Of a DNA stretch of 64,000 nt, positions 57,229 through 64,000 are shown one piece after another. A program made the translations under genes and the position numbers. The DNA comes from Mycobacterium ahvazicum (GTDB taxonomy: Bacteria > Actinomycetota > Actinomycetes > Mycobacteriales > Mycobacteriaceae): positions 248,001-312,000 of the forward strand of contig NZ_FXEG02000006.1 in NCBI RefSeq assembly GCF_900176255.2, read 5' to 3'. How positions within the stretch are numbered: the stretch's first letter is position 1; each line of letters begins with the position of its first letter. The notes under the pieces are model-generated. The model saw nothing but the letters and a program-made list of their open reading frames with translations. It had not been told where the DNA came from and searched no databases.

Positions 57229-59379
57229 ATGCCCTTGGCGATCACCGAAGATCATCGCGCCCTCGCCGAAGTAGCGGCCGCAATGGTCGCCGGGCGTGCC
57301 GGCCCCGCGGGCGCCCGCCGGATCCTGCTCGACCGTGAGAAGAGCGACCGCTGGTGGTCCACCGACGGACTCTGGAAAGAGATGGTCTCCACCGGCTGGC
57401 TTGGCCTGCATATCGACGAACGATTCGACGGCCAGGGTTACGGTCTGCCTGAACTGACGATCGTGTTGGAGCAACTGGGCCGCGCTGCGGTGGCCGGACC
57501 CTTCCTGCCCACGGTCGCAGTGTCTGCGGTTATCGCTGAAGCCGGGACGGACGGGCAGCGGGAACGGTGGTTGCCGCGGCTGGTGTCTGGTGACGTGATC
57601 GCAGGGATCGGCACCGACGGCGGTGCTGTCGTTCGCGATTCGGCGGTCACTGCCGCTGCGGTACCGGCATTGGCCGAGTCAGGTGCAGACCTGTTTTTGC
57701 TTCCCGCCGGTGACGACCTCGTGCTGCTGGCGGCCGGTGAGGGCGTCAGCATTCGAACTATCGAATCGGTAGATCGGCTGCTGGCCCCGGTCGTGGTACT
57801 CGGCCTGAAGTCGGCACCGGTACTTGAAATCCTCCCGGGTGCGGCCGGGACGGCGACGCGGATCCTTCGACTGCTGGCCGCAGCCGAGGCAGTTGGCGGG
57901 TTGAGCGCGTGCACCGAGATGGCGACGGCTTACGCCGCCGGGCGCGAGCAGTTCGGCAGACCTATCGGCTCGTTTCAAGCAGTCAAACATCATTGCGCGA
58001 ACATGCTTGTCGACACCGAACTCGCAGTCGCCGCGACCTGGGACGCGGCTCGTGCCGATGGTGCGGAGGCCGGGCTGGCCGCGACCATGGCGGCCGGACA
58101 TGCGTTGACCGCTTATCAGCGGGTGGCCTTGCAGAACGTGCAGGTGCATGGCGGCATCGGGTACACCTGGGAGCACAACGCTCACCTCTACATCAGACGG
58201 GCTACGGTTCTACAAACCTTCGCCGGCGACCAGGATGCGTTGCGGGACAAAGTCATCGCGCTGCAACGCGACGGCGTTCGCCGACGCCAGTCGGTCGACC
58301 TGCCCGAGGGCGCCGAACAGTATCGCCAGGCCGCACTGGATTTCCGGGCAGAACTGGAGGCGGCCGACGCCGACGATCACCAAAGGCTTTGGGCGCGCAG
58401 CGGTTATCTTCAACCACATTGGCCCACTCCGTACGGCCGGGCCGCCGACAGCGTCGAGCAGCTCATCATCGAGGACACCCTGGACGGTTTGGACAAACCC
58501 AGTCTTGGCCTCGGTGAATGGGTGGTCCCAACGCTACTGCAACACGGTAGTCCTGAACAAGTCGAGCGACTGATCTGGCCGAGCCTGGAGGGTGACCTGC
58601 GGTGGTGCCAGCTGTTCAGCGAGCCTGGCGCCGGCTCGGACGCGGCGGCGGTTGCTACCAAGGCCAGGCGGGTCGACGGTGGCTGGGTGGTCAACGGTCA
58701 GAAGGTGTGGACCAGTGATGCGGTGAACTGCCAACGCGGCCTGGCCACCGTGCGCACCGACCCGAACGTGCGCAAGCACAAAGGCATTACGGCGATGATC
58801 ATCGACCTCGCCGACCCGGCCGTGCGCATTCGCCCGCTCACCGAGATCACCGGTGAGACGCTGTTCAACGAAGTCTTCTTCGACGACGTTTTCGTGCCCG
58901 ATCGTGATGTGGTCGGCGGTGTGAACGACGGGTGGAGCGTAGCGATGGCGGCCTTCGGCAACGAGCGCGTGTCGATCGGCGGCGGCTCGGTCACCATGAC
59001 CGCCGGCGCTTTGCTCGATCTGCTGGCCCGCCATCGGCCCGGTGACACCGGCATCGCCCGCGAGGTCGGTGCGCTGCTGATCGAGTCCTACACCTTGGCC
59101 ACGCTGAATCTGCGGCAGGCCGCCCGAGCCGTCTTCGACGCCGGGCCCGGAGTCGAAGGCAACATCGCCAAATTGTTCGGGGCCGAGCACGCTCAGCGGG
59201 TGGCAGAGTTGGCGCTGCGAATTGCCGACCGGGCCATCCTGGTCGGAGAGGAACCCAATGTCGTACACGACTATCTGTTCAGCCGGTGCCTGACGATCGC
59301 GGGCGGCACGTCGGAAATTGTGAGAAACCTGGTCGCCGAACGCATTCTGGGCCTGCCGCGCGACCCGGCGCCTAAGTAG
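57229..59379 (+). CDS. Fused tandem acyl-CoA dehydrogenase (FadE34-like)
   Basis: 716 residues that join two ACAD modules. The N-terminal half (1-355) keeps DGQGYGLPELTIVLEQLGRAAVAGPF and the REQFGRPIGSFQAVKHHCANM helix but no flavin motif. The C-terminal half (about 365-716) has SEPGAGSDAAAVATKA, VVNGQKVWTSDA and IAGGTSEIVRNLVAERILGLP. M. tuberculosis FadE34 (ChsE3) has this fused plan and acts on steroid side-chain CoA esters; the gene pair 16075/17267 is the unfused equivalent. Thus a steroid-like acyl-CoA dehydrogenase is likely. ATG 57229 follows GGAGAG. Confidence 0.87.
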   Translation: MPLAITEDHRALAEVAAAMVAGRAGPAGARRILLDREKSDRWWSTDGLWKEMVSTGWLGLHIDERFDGQGYGLPELTIVLEQLGRAAVAGPFLPTVAVSAVIAEAGTDGQRERWLPRLVSGDVIAGIGTDGGAVVRDSAVTAAAVPALAESGADLFLLPAGDDLVLLAAGEGVSIRTIESVDRLLAPVVVLGLKSAPVLEILPGAAGTATRILRLLAAAEAVGGLSACTEMATAYAAGREQFGRPIGSFQAVKHHCANMLVDTELAVAATWDAARADGAEAGLAATMAAGHALTAYQRVALQNVQVHGGIGYTWEHNAHLYIRRATVLQTFAGDQDALRDKVIALQRDGVRRRQSVDLPEGAEQYRQAALDFRAELEAADADDHQRLWARSGYLQPHWPTPYGRAADSVEQLIIEDTLDGLDKPSLGLGEWVVPTLLQHGSPEQVERLIWPSLEGDLRWCQLFSEPGAGSDAAAVATKARRVDGGWVVNGQKVWTSDAVNCQRGLATVRTDPNVRKHKGITAMIIDLADPAVRIRPLTEITGETLFNEVFFDDVFVPDRDVVGGVNDGWSVAMAAFGNERVSIGGGSVTMTAGALLDLLARHRPGDTGIAREVGALLIESYTLATLNLRQAARAVFDAGPGVEGNIAKLFGAEHAQRVAELALRIADRAILVGEEPNVVHDYLFSRCLTIAGGTSEIVRNLVAERILGLPRDPAPK

Positions 59380-59393
59380 ATCGGAGAAGACAA

Positions 59394-60530
59394 ATGGTTT
59401 GTGCCGTTGTCGGGATCGGCCGTACCGAGTACTCCCGCAACTCCGGCCGCACGACCCGCGGCATGGCCGTGGCTGCTTGCCGCGACGCCATCGCCGATGC
59501 CGGACTCACGGCGGCCGATGTCGACGGTATCTGCACGTTCATGGCCAACGACTCCGAACAGCCGATCTACGTCGGCTGGGCGCTGGGCATCGACGAATTA
59601 GCCTGGGCCAACGCAATGTATGGCGGCGGCAATCTCGTGGCTGACCAAATCGCCACTGCTGCCGCGGTCATCGAGGCTGGTATGTGCAAGGCCGTGTTGG
59701 TGTATCGGTCGCTTAACGGACGCTCCGGCTATCGGTTCGGTCACATCGAAGGACCCATGCGGGTCCAGCACCACGACCAGTTCGACACAGCCTCCGGTTT
59801 CATGGTGCCGCCGCAGTGGTTCGCGATGTGGGCACGTCGGCACCAGCACGAGTTCGGCTCAACCAGTGAAGATCTTGGTCAGATCGCGATCACTCAACGA
59901 AGGCACGCGGGCCCCAATGAGCATGCGCTGCGACGCGAACCGCTGACCATGGATGACTATCTCGCAGCCCGCTGGATCAACGAGCCGTTCCGCGTACTGG
60001 ATTGCACTTCGGAGGTTGACGGTGCGGTGGCGGTGCTGATTGTCGGCGAGGACATCGCCCGCAATACCAAGCAGCCCCCGATGTGGCTGGTCGGATCGTC
60101 GAATTCGCAGGGCGGCGCCGGTTGGAGCGAGTGGGACGACCCAACCGAGATGTACTCCCGCACAGCGGGTCCCAGAATCTGGGAAAAGACAGGCCTGAGT
60201 CCATCGGACATGGACGTGGCCTGCATGTACGACTGCTTTACTTATACGGTGATGGCCACCATGGAGGGCTTCGGCTTCTGCGAGAAAGGCGAAGTCGGCA
60301 AGTTCTTCTCGACCGGGCGCGCCACTTACGGCGGTGACGTGGTGGTGAACCCGCATGGAGGGCTGCTGTCCGAGGGCTACATTCACGGCCTCAACCACCA
60401 TTACGAGGCTGCACTGCAACTCCGCCACGCCGCTGGCGTGCGTCAGGTCGACGATGCCCAGCTCGCGCTGGTCACTGCCGGTGGAGGGCCCTTCGGTGGC
60501 GCCAACGTCTACAGCAGGGAGAAGCCATGA
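59394..60530 (+). CDS. Thiolase-like protein (Ltp type) with DUF35 partner
   Basis: 378 residues of the Ltp branch: CAVVGIGRTEYSRNSGR, DAIADAGLTAADVDGICTFM, VACMYDCFTYTVMATMEGFGFCEKGEVG and VVNPHGGLLSEGYIHGLNHHYE. The MYDCFTY Tyr region corresponds to the catalytic-Tyr area of Ltp2. Coupled by 4 nt to DUF35 at 60527. Together they probably cleave the 3-hydroxyacyl-CoA made after the fused ACAD and a hydratase. GGAG precedes the ATG. Confidence 0.84.
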   Translation: MVCAVVGIGRTEYSRNSGRTTRGMAVAACRDAIADAGLTAADVDGICTFMANDSEQPIYVGWALGIDELAWANAMYGGGNLVADQIATAAAVIEAGMCKAVLVYRSLNGRSGYRFGHIEGPMRVQHHDQFDTASGFMVPPQWFAMWARRHQHEFGSTSEDLGQIAITQRRHAGPNEHALRREPLTMDDYLAARWINEPFRVLDCTSEVDGAVAVLIVGEDIARNTKQPPMWLVGSSNSQGGAGWSEWDDPTEMYSRTAGPRIWEKTGLSPSDMDVACMYDCFTYTVMATMEGFGFCEKGEVGKFFSTGRATYGGDVVVNPHGGLLSEGYIHGLNHHYEAALQLRHAAGVRQVDDAQLALVTAGGGPFGGANVYSREKP

Positions 60531-60937
60531 CGAGTCCAGCGCTGGCGGCACCGATTCCGGTGCCTGACCCCGATTCGGCGCCCTACTGGGAGGGTCTGAA
60601 GAACGGTTCGTTGATGTTGTGCCGCTGCGACGACACTGGGAAATGGATCCATCCGCCGTTGGAACGCAGCCGGTACACCGGTGGCCCCGTGCACTTCGAG
60701 GAAGTCAGCGGGGACGGCACAATTTTCAGCTTCATCGTCGTGCGCCAGGCCCTCGTTCCCGGTCGGGTGCCCCCGTATGTCGTCGGGCTCGTCGAACTGG
60801 TGGAGCAGCCGGGCCTGCGGATCAACGCGGTCATCGACGCGGATCCAGCCGACGTGCGAATCGGGCAGCCGGTGCAGATGCGCATCGTCGACCTCGGTGA
60901 CACCGGTTATCGCATACCGGAATTCGTGATCAAGTAG
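60527..60937 (+). CDS. DUF35 zinc-ribbon/OB-fold protein
   Basis: 136 residues. PVPDPDSAPYWEGLKNGSLMLCRCDDTGKW shows the helix that packs against the thiolase, but the zinc ribbon is reduced: one C-x-C (LCRCDD) and no second Cys pair, where most members have two. An OB-fold follows (GTIFSFIVVRQ, VVGLVELVEQPGLRINAVIDA). The zinc site is therefore probably lost. It overlaps the thiolase-like stop by 4 nt and is likely its partner. Confidence 0.82.
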   Translation: MTSPALAAPIPVPDPDSAPYWEGLKNGSLMLCRCDDTGKWIHPPLERSRYTGGPVHFEEVSGDGTIFSFIVVRQALVPGRVPPYVVGLVELVEQPGLRINAVIDADPADVRIGQPVQMRIVDLGDTGYRIPEFVIK

Positions 60938-60946
60938 CCGACCGCG

Positions 60947-61963
60947 ATGACAACTGATCAAAAGCCCACCGGCGCGGTTGACCGCCGGGGTTCGGCAGAA
61001 GGTGCGCACAGGCCGGAACACGCAGCGACGCAGGTTCTTCCGCTGCATCGGTGCACTTCGGAGCTGAGTCACGAGGTCGGTGGAAAGGCTACCGGCCTCG
61101 GGGCGCTGATCAAGCAAGGTCTGTCGGTTCCGCCAGGGTTTGTCGTCACTGTGAGCGCCTACCACGAGGCCGTTGCCGCCGCAGGAGTCGCGCCACGCAT
61201 CGCGGAAGTACTGGCGACATCGGGCACCGACCGGGACCGGTCGGCGGCAATCATGACGCTGTTCGACCAAGTCACCCTGCCGGAGAGCCTCGCTGCCCAA
61301 GTTGTGGACGCTTACGCCCAGATGGGTGGCGGGCCGGTAGCGGTGCGGTCCAGCGCGATTGCCGAAGACACGGCCGAGGCGTCGTTTGCCGGTCAGCAAG
61401 ATACCTATCTGTGGATCGAAGGTGCTCCCGCGCTGCTGGATGCCGTTGTTCGTTGTTGGGCAAGCCTTTTCACACCGCGGGCGATCGGGTATCGCCGGCG
61501 GTTGAACGTGGCTTCCGATGATGTGGCGATGGCGGTGGTTGTTCAGCAAATGGTGCCGGCAGTCGCAGCAGGCGTGACGATCACGTTGGAACCGGTGACG
61601 GGAGACCGTGGCCAGATCTACACCGCGTCAGCCTTAGGCCTGGGTCAAGGCGTGGTCAATGGCGACGTGGAAACCGATAGCGCCTGGGTCGACAAGGCCC
61701 GCTTGTGCTTGCGCAAGCGGGAGATTGCGCGCCAGACTCGCGCTCATCGGTACGAAAGCGGGGCGGTCAGAATTGTCGATCTCGCGCCCGGCGAGGGTGA
61801 TGCACCCAGCATCGATGACGACACGCTGCTCCAGGTCGCCCGCCTCGCCCTACAAATCGAGCAAAACGCCGGGTACGCCGTGGATGTTGAGTGGGCCGTG
61901 GACGCCGACGGCGAGGTTCATCTGCTGCAGGCCAGACCGGAGACCGTCTGGAATAACCGATAG
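60947..61963 (+). CDS. PEP/pyruvate-binding (ATP-grasp) subunit of split phosphotransferase
   Basis: 338 residues, the N-terminal ATP-binding domain of PEP synthase/PPDK. It has EVGGKATGLGALIKQGLSVPPGFVVTVSAYHEAV, VRSSAIAEDTAEASFAGQQDT, GVTITLEPVTGDRGQIYTASALGLGQGVV and VDVEWAVDADGEVHLLQARPET. The C-terminal mobile His domain is missing; it is at 53541. Size and split match phenylphosphate synthase subunit 2 (PpsB-like), and the ATP to AMP + phosphate chemistry would pass phosphate to the other subunit. It is the last gene of the rightward operon, 9 nt after DUF35. Confidence 0.83.
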   Translation: MTTDQKPTGAVDRRGSAEGAHRPEHAATQVLPLHRCTSELSHEVGGKATGLGALIKQGLSVPPGFVVTVSAYHEAVAAAGVAPRIAEVLATSGTDRDRSAAIMTLFDQVTLPESLAAQVVDAYAQMGGGPVAVRSSAIAEDTAEASFAGQQDTYLWIEGAPALLDAVVRCWASLFTPRAIGYRRRLNVASDDVAMAVVVQQMVPAVAAGVTITLEPVTGDRGQIYTASALGLGQGVVNGDVETDSAWVDKARLCLRKREIARQTRAHRYESGAVRIVDLAPGEGDAPSIDDDTLLQVARLALQIEQNAGYAVDVEWAVDADGEVHLLQARPETVWNNR

Positions 61964-62001
61964 GCCGAACTTAAAGGGCGCGCCGACGATGGTGCTGTTT
62001 C

Positions 62002-63120
62002 TCAGCTCAGCAACTTGCCGGTGCCGAGATCCGCGTAGGCCTCGGCGAAGCGGCCGAGCACAGCGCGCACGACCTCGACGGAATACATCTGATCGGGCGT
62101 AATGGCCCACATGCAGAACCCCCACGCCGGGCTCTGCCGATAGGCGGTCCACATCTGTTCGCGGTCCGGCACCGACGAGACGCCGGCGTCGAGCAGGCGC
62201 CCGCGGTAGTTGTCGAGGAGTTCGCGCTCATGCTCGCGACGCGTTGCAGGCGGCAGCGCGCCGATCAAGGCGTAGCCGACGTCGTGGGACCACGAACCCC
62301 GTCGCACCAACTGCCAATCCAGGAGCCCCACGCGGCCGTCCGGTAGAACGTACGTGTTGCGTGGGTGCGGATCCCCGTGCAACAGCGTGATCGGTTCGTG
62401 AGCCACCCGGTCCTGCAGGGTCCAGAACGCCGCCTCCATGGCGTCCATGTCGGCGCCGGTTTTGTTGAGAAGCTCCCGCTTATAGGGAATGTCGACGAAC
62501 GCGCGGATGATCGCGAAACCGTTGGTGCGCAGGAATTCTGCGAACCCGCCGGTGACGGGATGCTGTAGCCACGCCAGGTCGCCGTGTCCACCGAGCCTCG
62601 GATTCGCCCAGAACGGGGCGTGCACGCGGCTCAACGTCGCCAACAGCTCGTCGACCTGCTCGACAGGCAGACCGGCCACCGCGTCGGGCACCTGCGCTCC
62701 GCGCATCGTGATGTCCTCGCCGATCACCATGAACTGGGACGGGCCGTCGAGATGTTCAGCGAAGTAGGTCGTCATGGTCTCGACGTCGAGGTCGTCGCGA
62801 AGATTGCGATAGAACGTCGTCTCGTCGTCCAGTAGAACCGTCCCGCCGCCGCCCTCCGACAGCGACTCGTCGACCGCGGCGGGAAGATCGTGCACCGTAC
62901 CAAGTTGTGTCTTGACGAAAAGCTTTGATGGCAAGTCGGTGTCGCCATCGGCGTAGTCCACGTCGAGGTGGATGTGTGAGGTGGTCCCTTGCCAGGTGCT
63001 CTGGACCCGGACATCGGTGACCGTCACCGCGGGCCGGTGGCGACGCAGCAGCGAGGTCAGAACGGCCGGCGTCAGGTCCTCGGGAGAGCGCAGCGTGATG
63101 GGCAAGGCCTGGCTGGTCAT
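62002..63120 (-). CDS. Aminoglycoside-phosphotransferase-family kinase
   Basis: 372 residues with an APH fold. It has FVKTQLGTVHDL in the N-lobe, the catalytic loop ITLLHGDPHPRNTYVL (HGD with Asp), and the metal motif VGLLDWQLVRRGSWSHDVGY. The catalytic residues look complete, unlike the WGD variant at 31925. It may phosphorylate a hydroxyacyl-CoA or sterol-like alcohol, as ACAD10/11-type kinases do; this is inference. ATG 63120 has a class II site 22 bp upstream. It is convergent with the ATP-grasp subunit gene. Confidence 0.78.
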   Translation of the reverse strand: MTSQALPITLRSPEDLTPAVLTSLLRRHRPAVTVTDVRVQSTWQGTTSHIHLDVDYADGDTDLPSKLFVKTQLGTVHDLPAAVDESLSEGGGGTVLLDDETTFYRNLRDDLDVETMTTYFAEHLDGPSQFMVIGEDITMRGAQVPDAVAGLPVEQVDELLATLSRVHAPFWANPRLGGHGDLAWLQHPVTGGFAEFLRTNGFAIIRAFVDIPYKRELLNKTGADMDAMEAAFWTLQDRVAHEPITLLHGDPHPRNTYVLPDGRVGLLDWQLVRRGSWSHDVGYALIGALPPATRREHERELLDNYRGRLLDAGVSSVPDREQMWTAYRQSPAWGFCMWAITPDQMYSVEVVRAVLGRFAEAYADLGTGKLLS

Positions 63121-63141
63121 ATCGCGTCCTAACCGACGGTT

Positions 63142-63157
63142 TGACAGTTGACTGTCA
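63142..63157. promoter_or_regulatory. Class II operator, identical to 51122
   Basis: TGACAGTTGACTGTCA is identical to the perfect-arm site at 51122. It lies 22 bp upstream of the kinase start at 63120. Confidence 0.65.
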
Positions 63158-63186
63158 CATTAGCAGCATCTGGCCCAGCGGATCGA

Positions 63187-63630
63187 TCAATTCGTGACGG
63201 GGCGAAACAGCGGCAACCACACGCGACTGTCTTCCTCGCCCGAGAGCGCGGTCCAGTCTTCGAAGAAAACCTCGACGGCCATCCCAACGTGGATCTCGTC
63301 CGGGGAGACGTCGACCACGTTGGAAATAAGCCGGGTATCGGGCTCCTCGGCAAGCTCTACCATCGCCACGATGTAAGGCGGTTCGTAACCGGGAATCCAA
63401 TTCTGGCGGTTGACTGTATACGCCGCCACGGTGGCTCGCCCCGAAACGGGTTCCTGCGCAACGTGAGTGCTTCTGCAGCGCCAGCAGGCCGGCCCGGGCG
63501 GGTGGAAGAAGTGGCCGCAATCGTGGCACCGGCTGATCAGCAGCTCGCCGTTACGGCCGCCCGTCCAGAACGGCCGCGACTCGGCGGTCGGACTAGGTGC
63601 CAGGCGCAACTGGGGGCGTTGATAGGTCAT
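63187..63630 (-). CDS. DUF35 zinc-ribbon/OB-fold protein
   Basis: 147 residues: AESRPFWTGGRNGELLISRCHDCGHFFHPPGPACWRCRSTHV has the helix and the zinc ribbon (CHDC ... CWRC), then an OB-fold (ATVAAYTVNRQNW, YIVAMVELAEEPDTRLISNVVDV). No thiolase-like gene is adjacent; it follows an ACAD to its right (63627-64000, stop overlapped by 4 nt). Its partner may lie outside the window or be the thiolase-like protein at 18295. Confidence 0.83.
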   Translation of the reverse strand: MTYQRPQLRLAPSPTAESRPFWTGGRNGELLISRCHDCGHFFHPPGPACWRCRSTHVAQEPVSGRATVAAYTVNRQNWIPGYEPPYIVAMVELAEEPDTRLISNVVDVSPDEIHVGMAVEVFFEDWTALSGEEDSRVWLPLFRPVTN

Positions 63631-64000
63631 GATCCGGCCAACGATCTGCCGATGACCAGTCGCTGAATCTGGTTGGTGCCCTCGAAGATCTGGGTGATCT
63701 TGGCTTCGCGCATGTAGCGCTCGACACGATAGTCCCTCGTGTAGCCGTAACCGCCAAATACCTGGACGGCATCGGTGGTGACTTTCATGGCGGCGTCGGT
63801 GGCGATCAGCTTGGCCACGGAAGCGTTGCGCGAGTGGGGCAGTCCCGCGTCGCGTCGCCGCGCCGCGTCCAGGTACGTAGCACGCGCGGAGTCGACTGCG
63901 GCAGCCATGTCGGCCAACAGGAACGCCAGGCCTTGATGATCGATGATCTTGCGGCCGAACGTCGACCGTTGCTGGGCGTAGGAAACCGCCTCGTCGAGCG
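63627..64000 (-). CDS. Acyl-CoA dehydrogenase, C-terminal part (runs off right edge)
   Basis: The last 124 codons or so of an ACAD continue to the window edge with no start. SYAQQRSTFGRKIIDHQGLAFLLADMAAAV is the helix that carries the Arg-Phe motif, and VQVFGGYGYTRDYRVERYMREAKITQIFEGTNQIQ is the classical C-terminus with the Glu of IFEGT as catalytic base. It is therefore a standard, probably active, short/medium or branched-chain ACAD. The stop overlaps the DUF35 start by 4 nt. Confidence 0.88.
   Translation of the reverse strand, partial: LDEAVSYAQQRSTFGRKIIDHQGLAFLLADMAAAVDSARATYLDAARRRDAGLPHSRNASVAKLIATDAAMKVTTDAVQVFGGYGYTRDYRVERYMREAKITQIFEGTNQIQRLVIGRSLAGS

Noticed and set aside
1-64000. 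CRISPR arrays, tRNA, rRNA, insertion sequences, or strong rho-independent terminators
   Set aside because: No spaced direct repeats, transposase motifs, RNA gene sequences or stem-loop plus T-run structures were seen on reading through; convergent gene ends are only 0-40 bp apart.

Overview
The window reads as a large catabolic island from a mycobacterium (Mycobacterium/Mycolicibacterium-like actinobacterium). The evidence is high GC, frequent GTG starts with 4-nt ATGA/GTGA gene overlaps, F420-type luciferase-like oxidoreductases, SDRs of the mycofactocin-coupled type, an NDMA-dependent (mycofactocin-associated) alcohol dehydrogenase, paired thiolase-like/DUF35 proteins, and a double-TetR regulator like Mce3R. 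I see no tRNA, rRNA, transposase, phage or CRISPR sequence. Coding density is near complete, and no gene-free stretch exceeds about 270 bp.

Layout. (1) 1-13.3 kb: the start of a leftward CoA-transferase at the edge, a rightward CoA-transferase, then a leftward operon of 13 genes from about 13.33 kb down to 1.46 kb: small protein, thiolase-like protein, DUF35, Rieske oxygenase alpha and beta, acyl-CoA ligase, crotonase, aldehyde dehydrogenase, flavin reductase, acyl-CoA dehydrogenase (ACAD), F420-type oxidoreductase, alpha/beta hydrolase, thioesterase. (2) 13.5-21 kb: a rightward meta-cleavage module (C-C hydrolase, hydratase, HpcH-type aldolase), then a two-subunit ACAD, a thiolase-like protein and a CoA ligase. 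(3) 21-32 kb: thioesterase, a fused tandem CoA-transferase, a TetR, an amidohydrolase/thiolase-like/DUF35/SDR operon, and a P450/dehydrogenase/SDR operon. (4) 32-48 kb: kinase, oxidoreductases, a P450-crotonase-SDR operon, an aldehyde/alcohol dehydrogenase operon with an SDR lacking several catalytic residues, a MaoC pair, the double TetR, another CoA-transferase, and an MhpB-like extradiol dioxygenase. (5) 48-64 kb: two AveC-like membrane proteins plus a tiny membrane protein, a TetR, a P450, an F420-type enzyme, and a rightward operon in which a split PEP-synthase/phenylphosphate-synthase-like phosphotransferase (His-domain subunit first, ATP-grasp subunit last) flanks a FadE34-like fused ACAD and a thiolase-like/DUF35 pair. 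A second APH-type kinase, a DUF35 and an ACAD fragment end the window.

How it fits together (inference). Three P450s, a Rieske oxygenase and dehydrogenases would oxidise a hydrophobic, probably cyclic substrate. CoA ligases and CoA-transferases activate acids. ACADs, hydratases and thiolase-like/DUF35 retro-aldolases shorten chains, and an MhpB/C/D-like route plus HpcH aldolase opens an aromatic ring. The substrate cannot be named from sequence.

The most notable signals are two families of inverted repeats that tie scattered operons together. One (TCTGACA-N4-TGTCAGA-like) lies 2-28 bp from at least eight start codons between 13 and 48 kb. The other (TGACAGT-N2-ACTGTCA) lies before seven genes between 29 and 63 kb, including a TetR/P450 divergent region. 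They suggest two regulons, possibly controlled by the double TetR and the 51-kb TetR.
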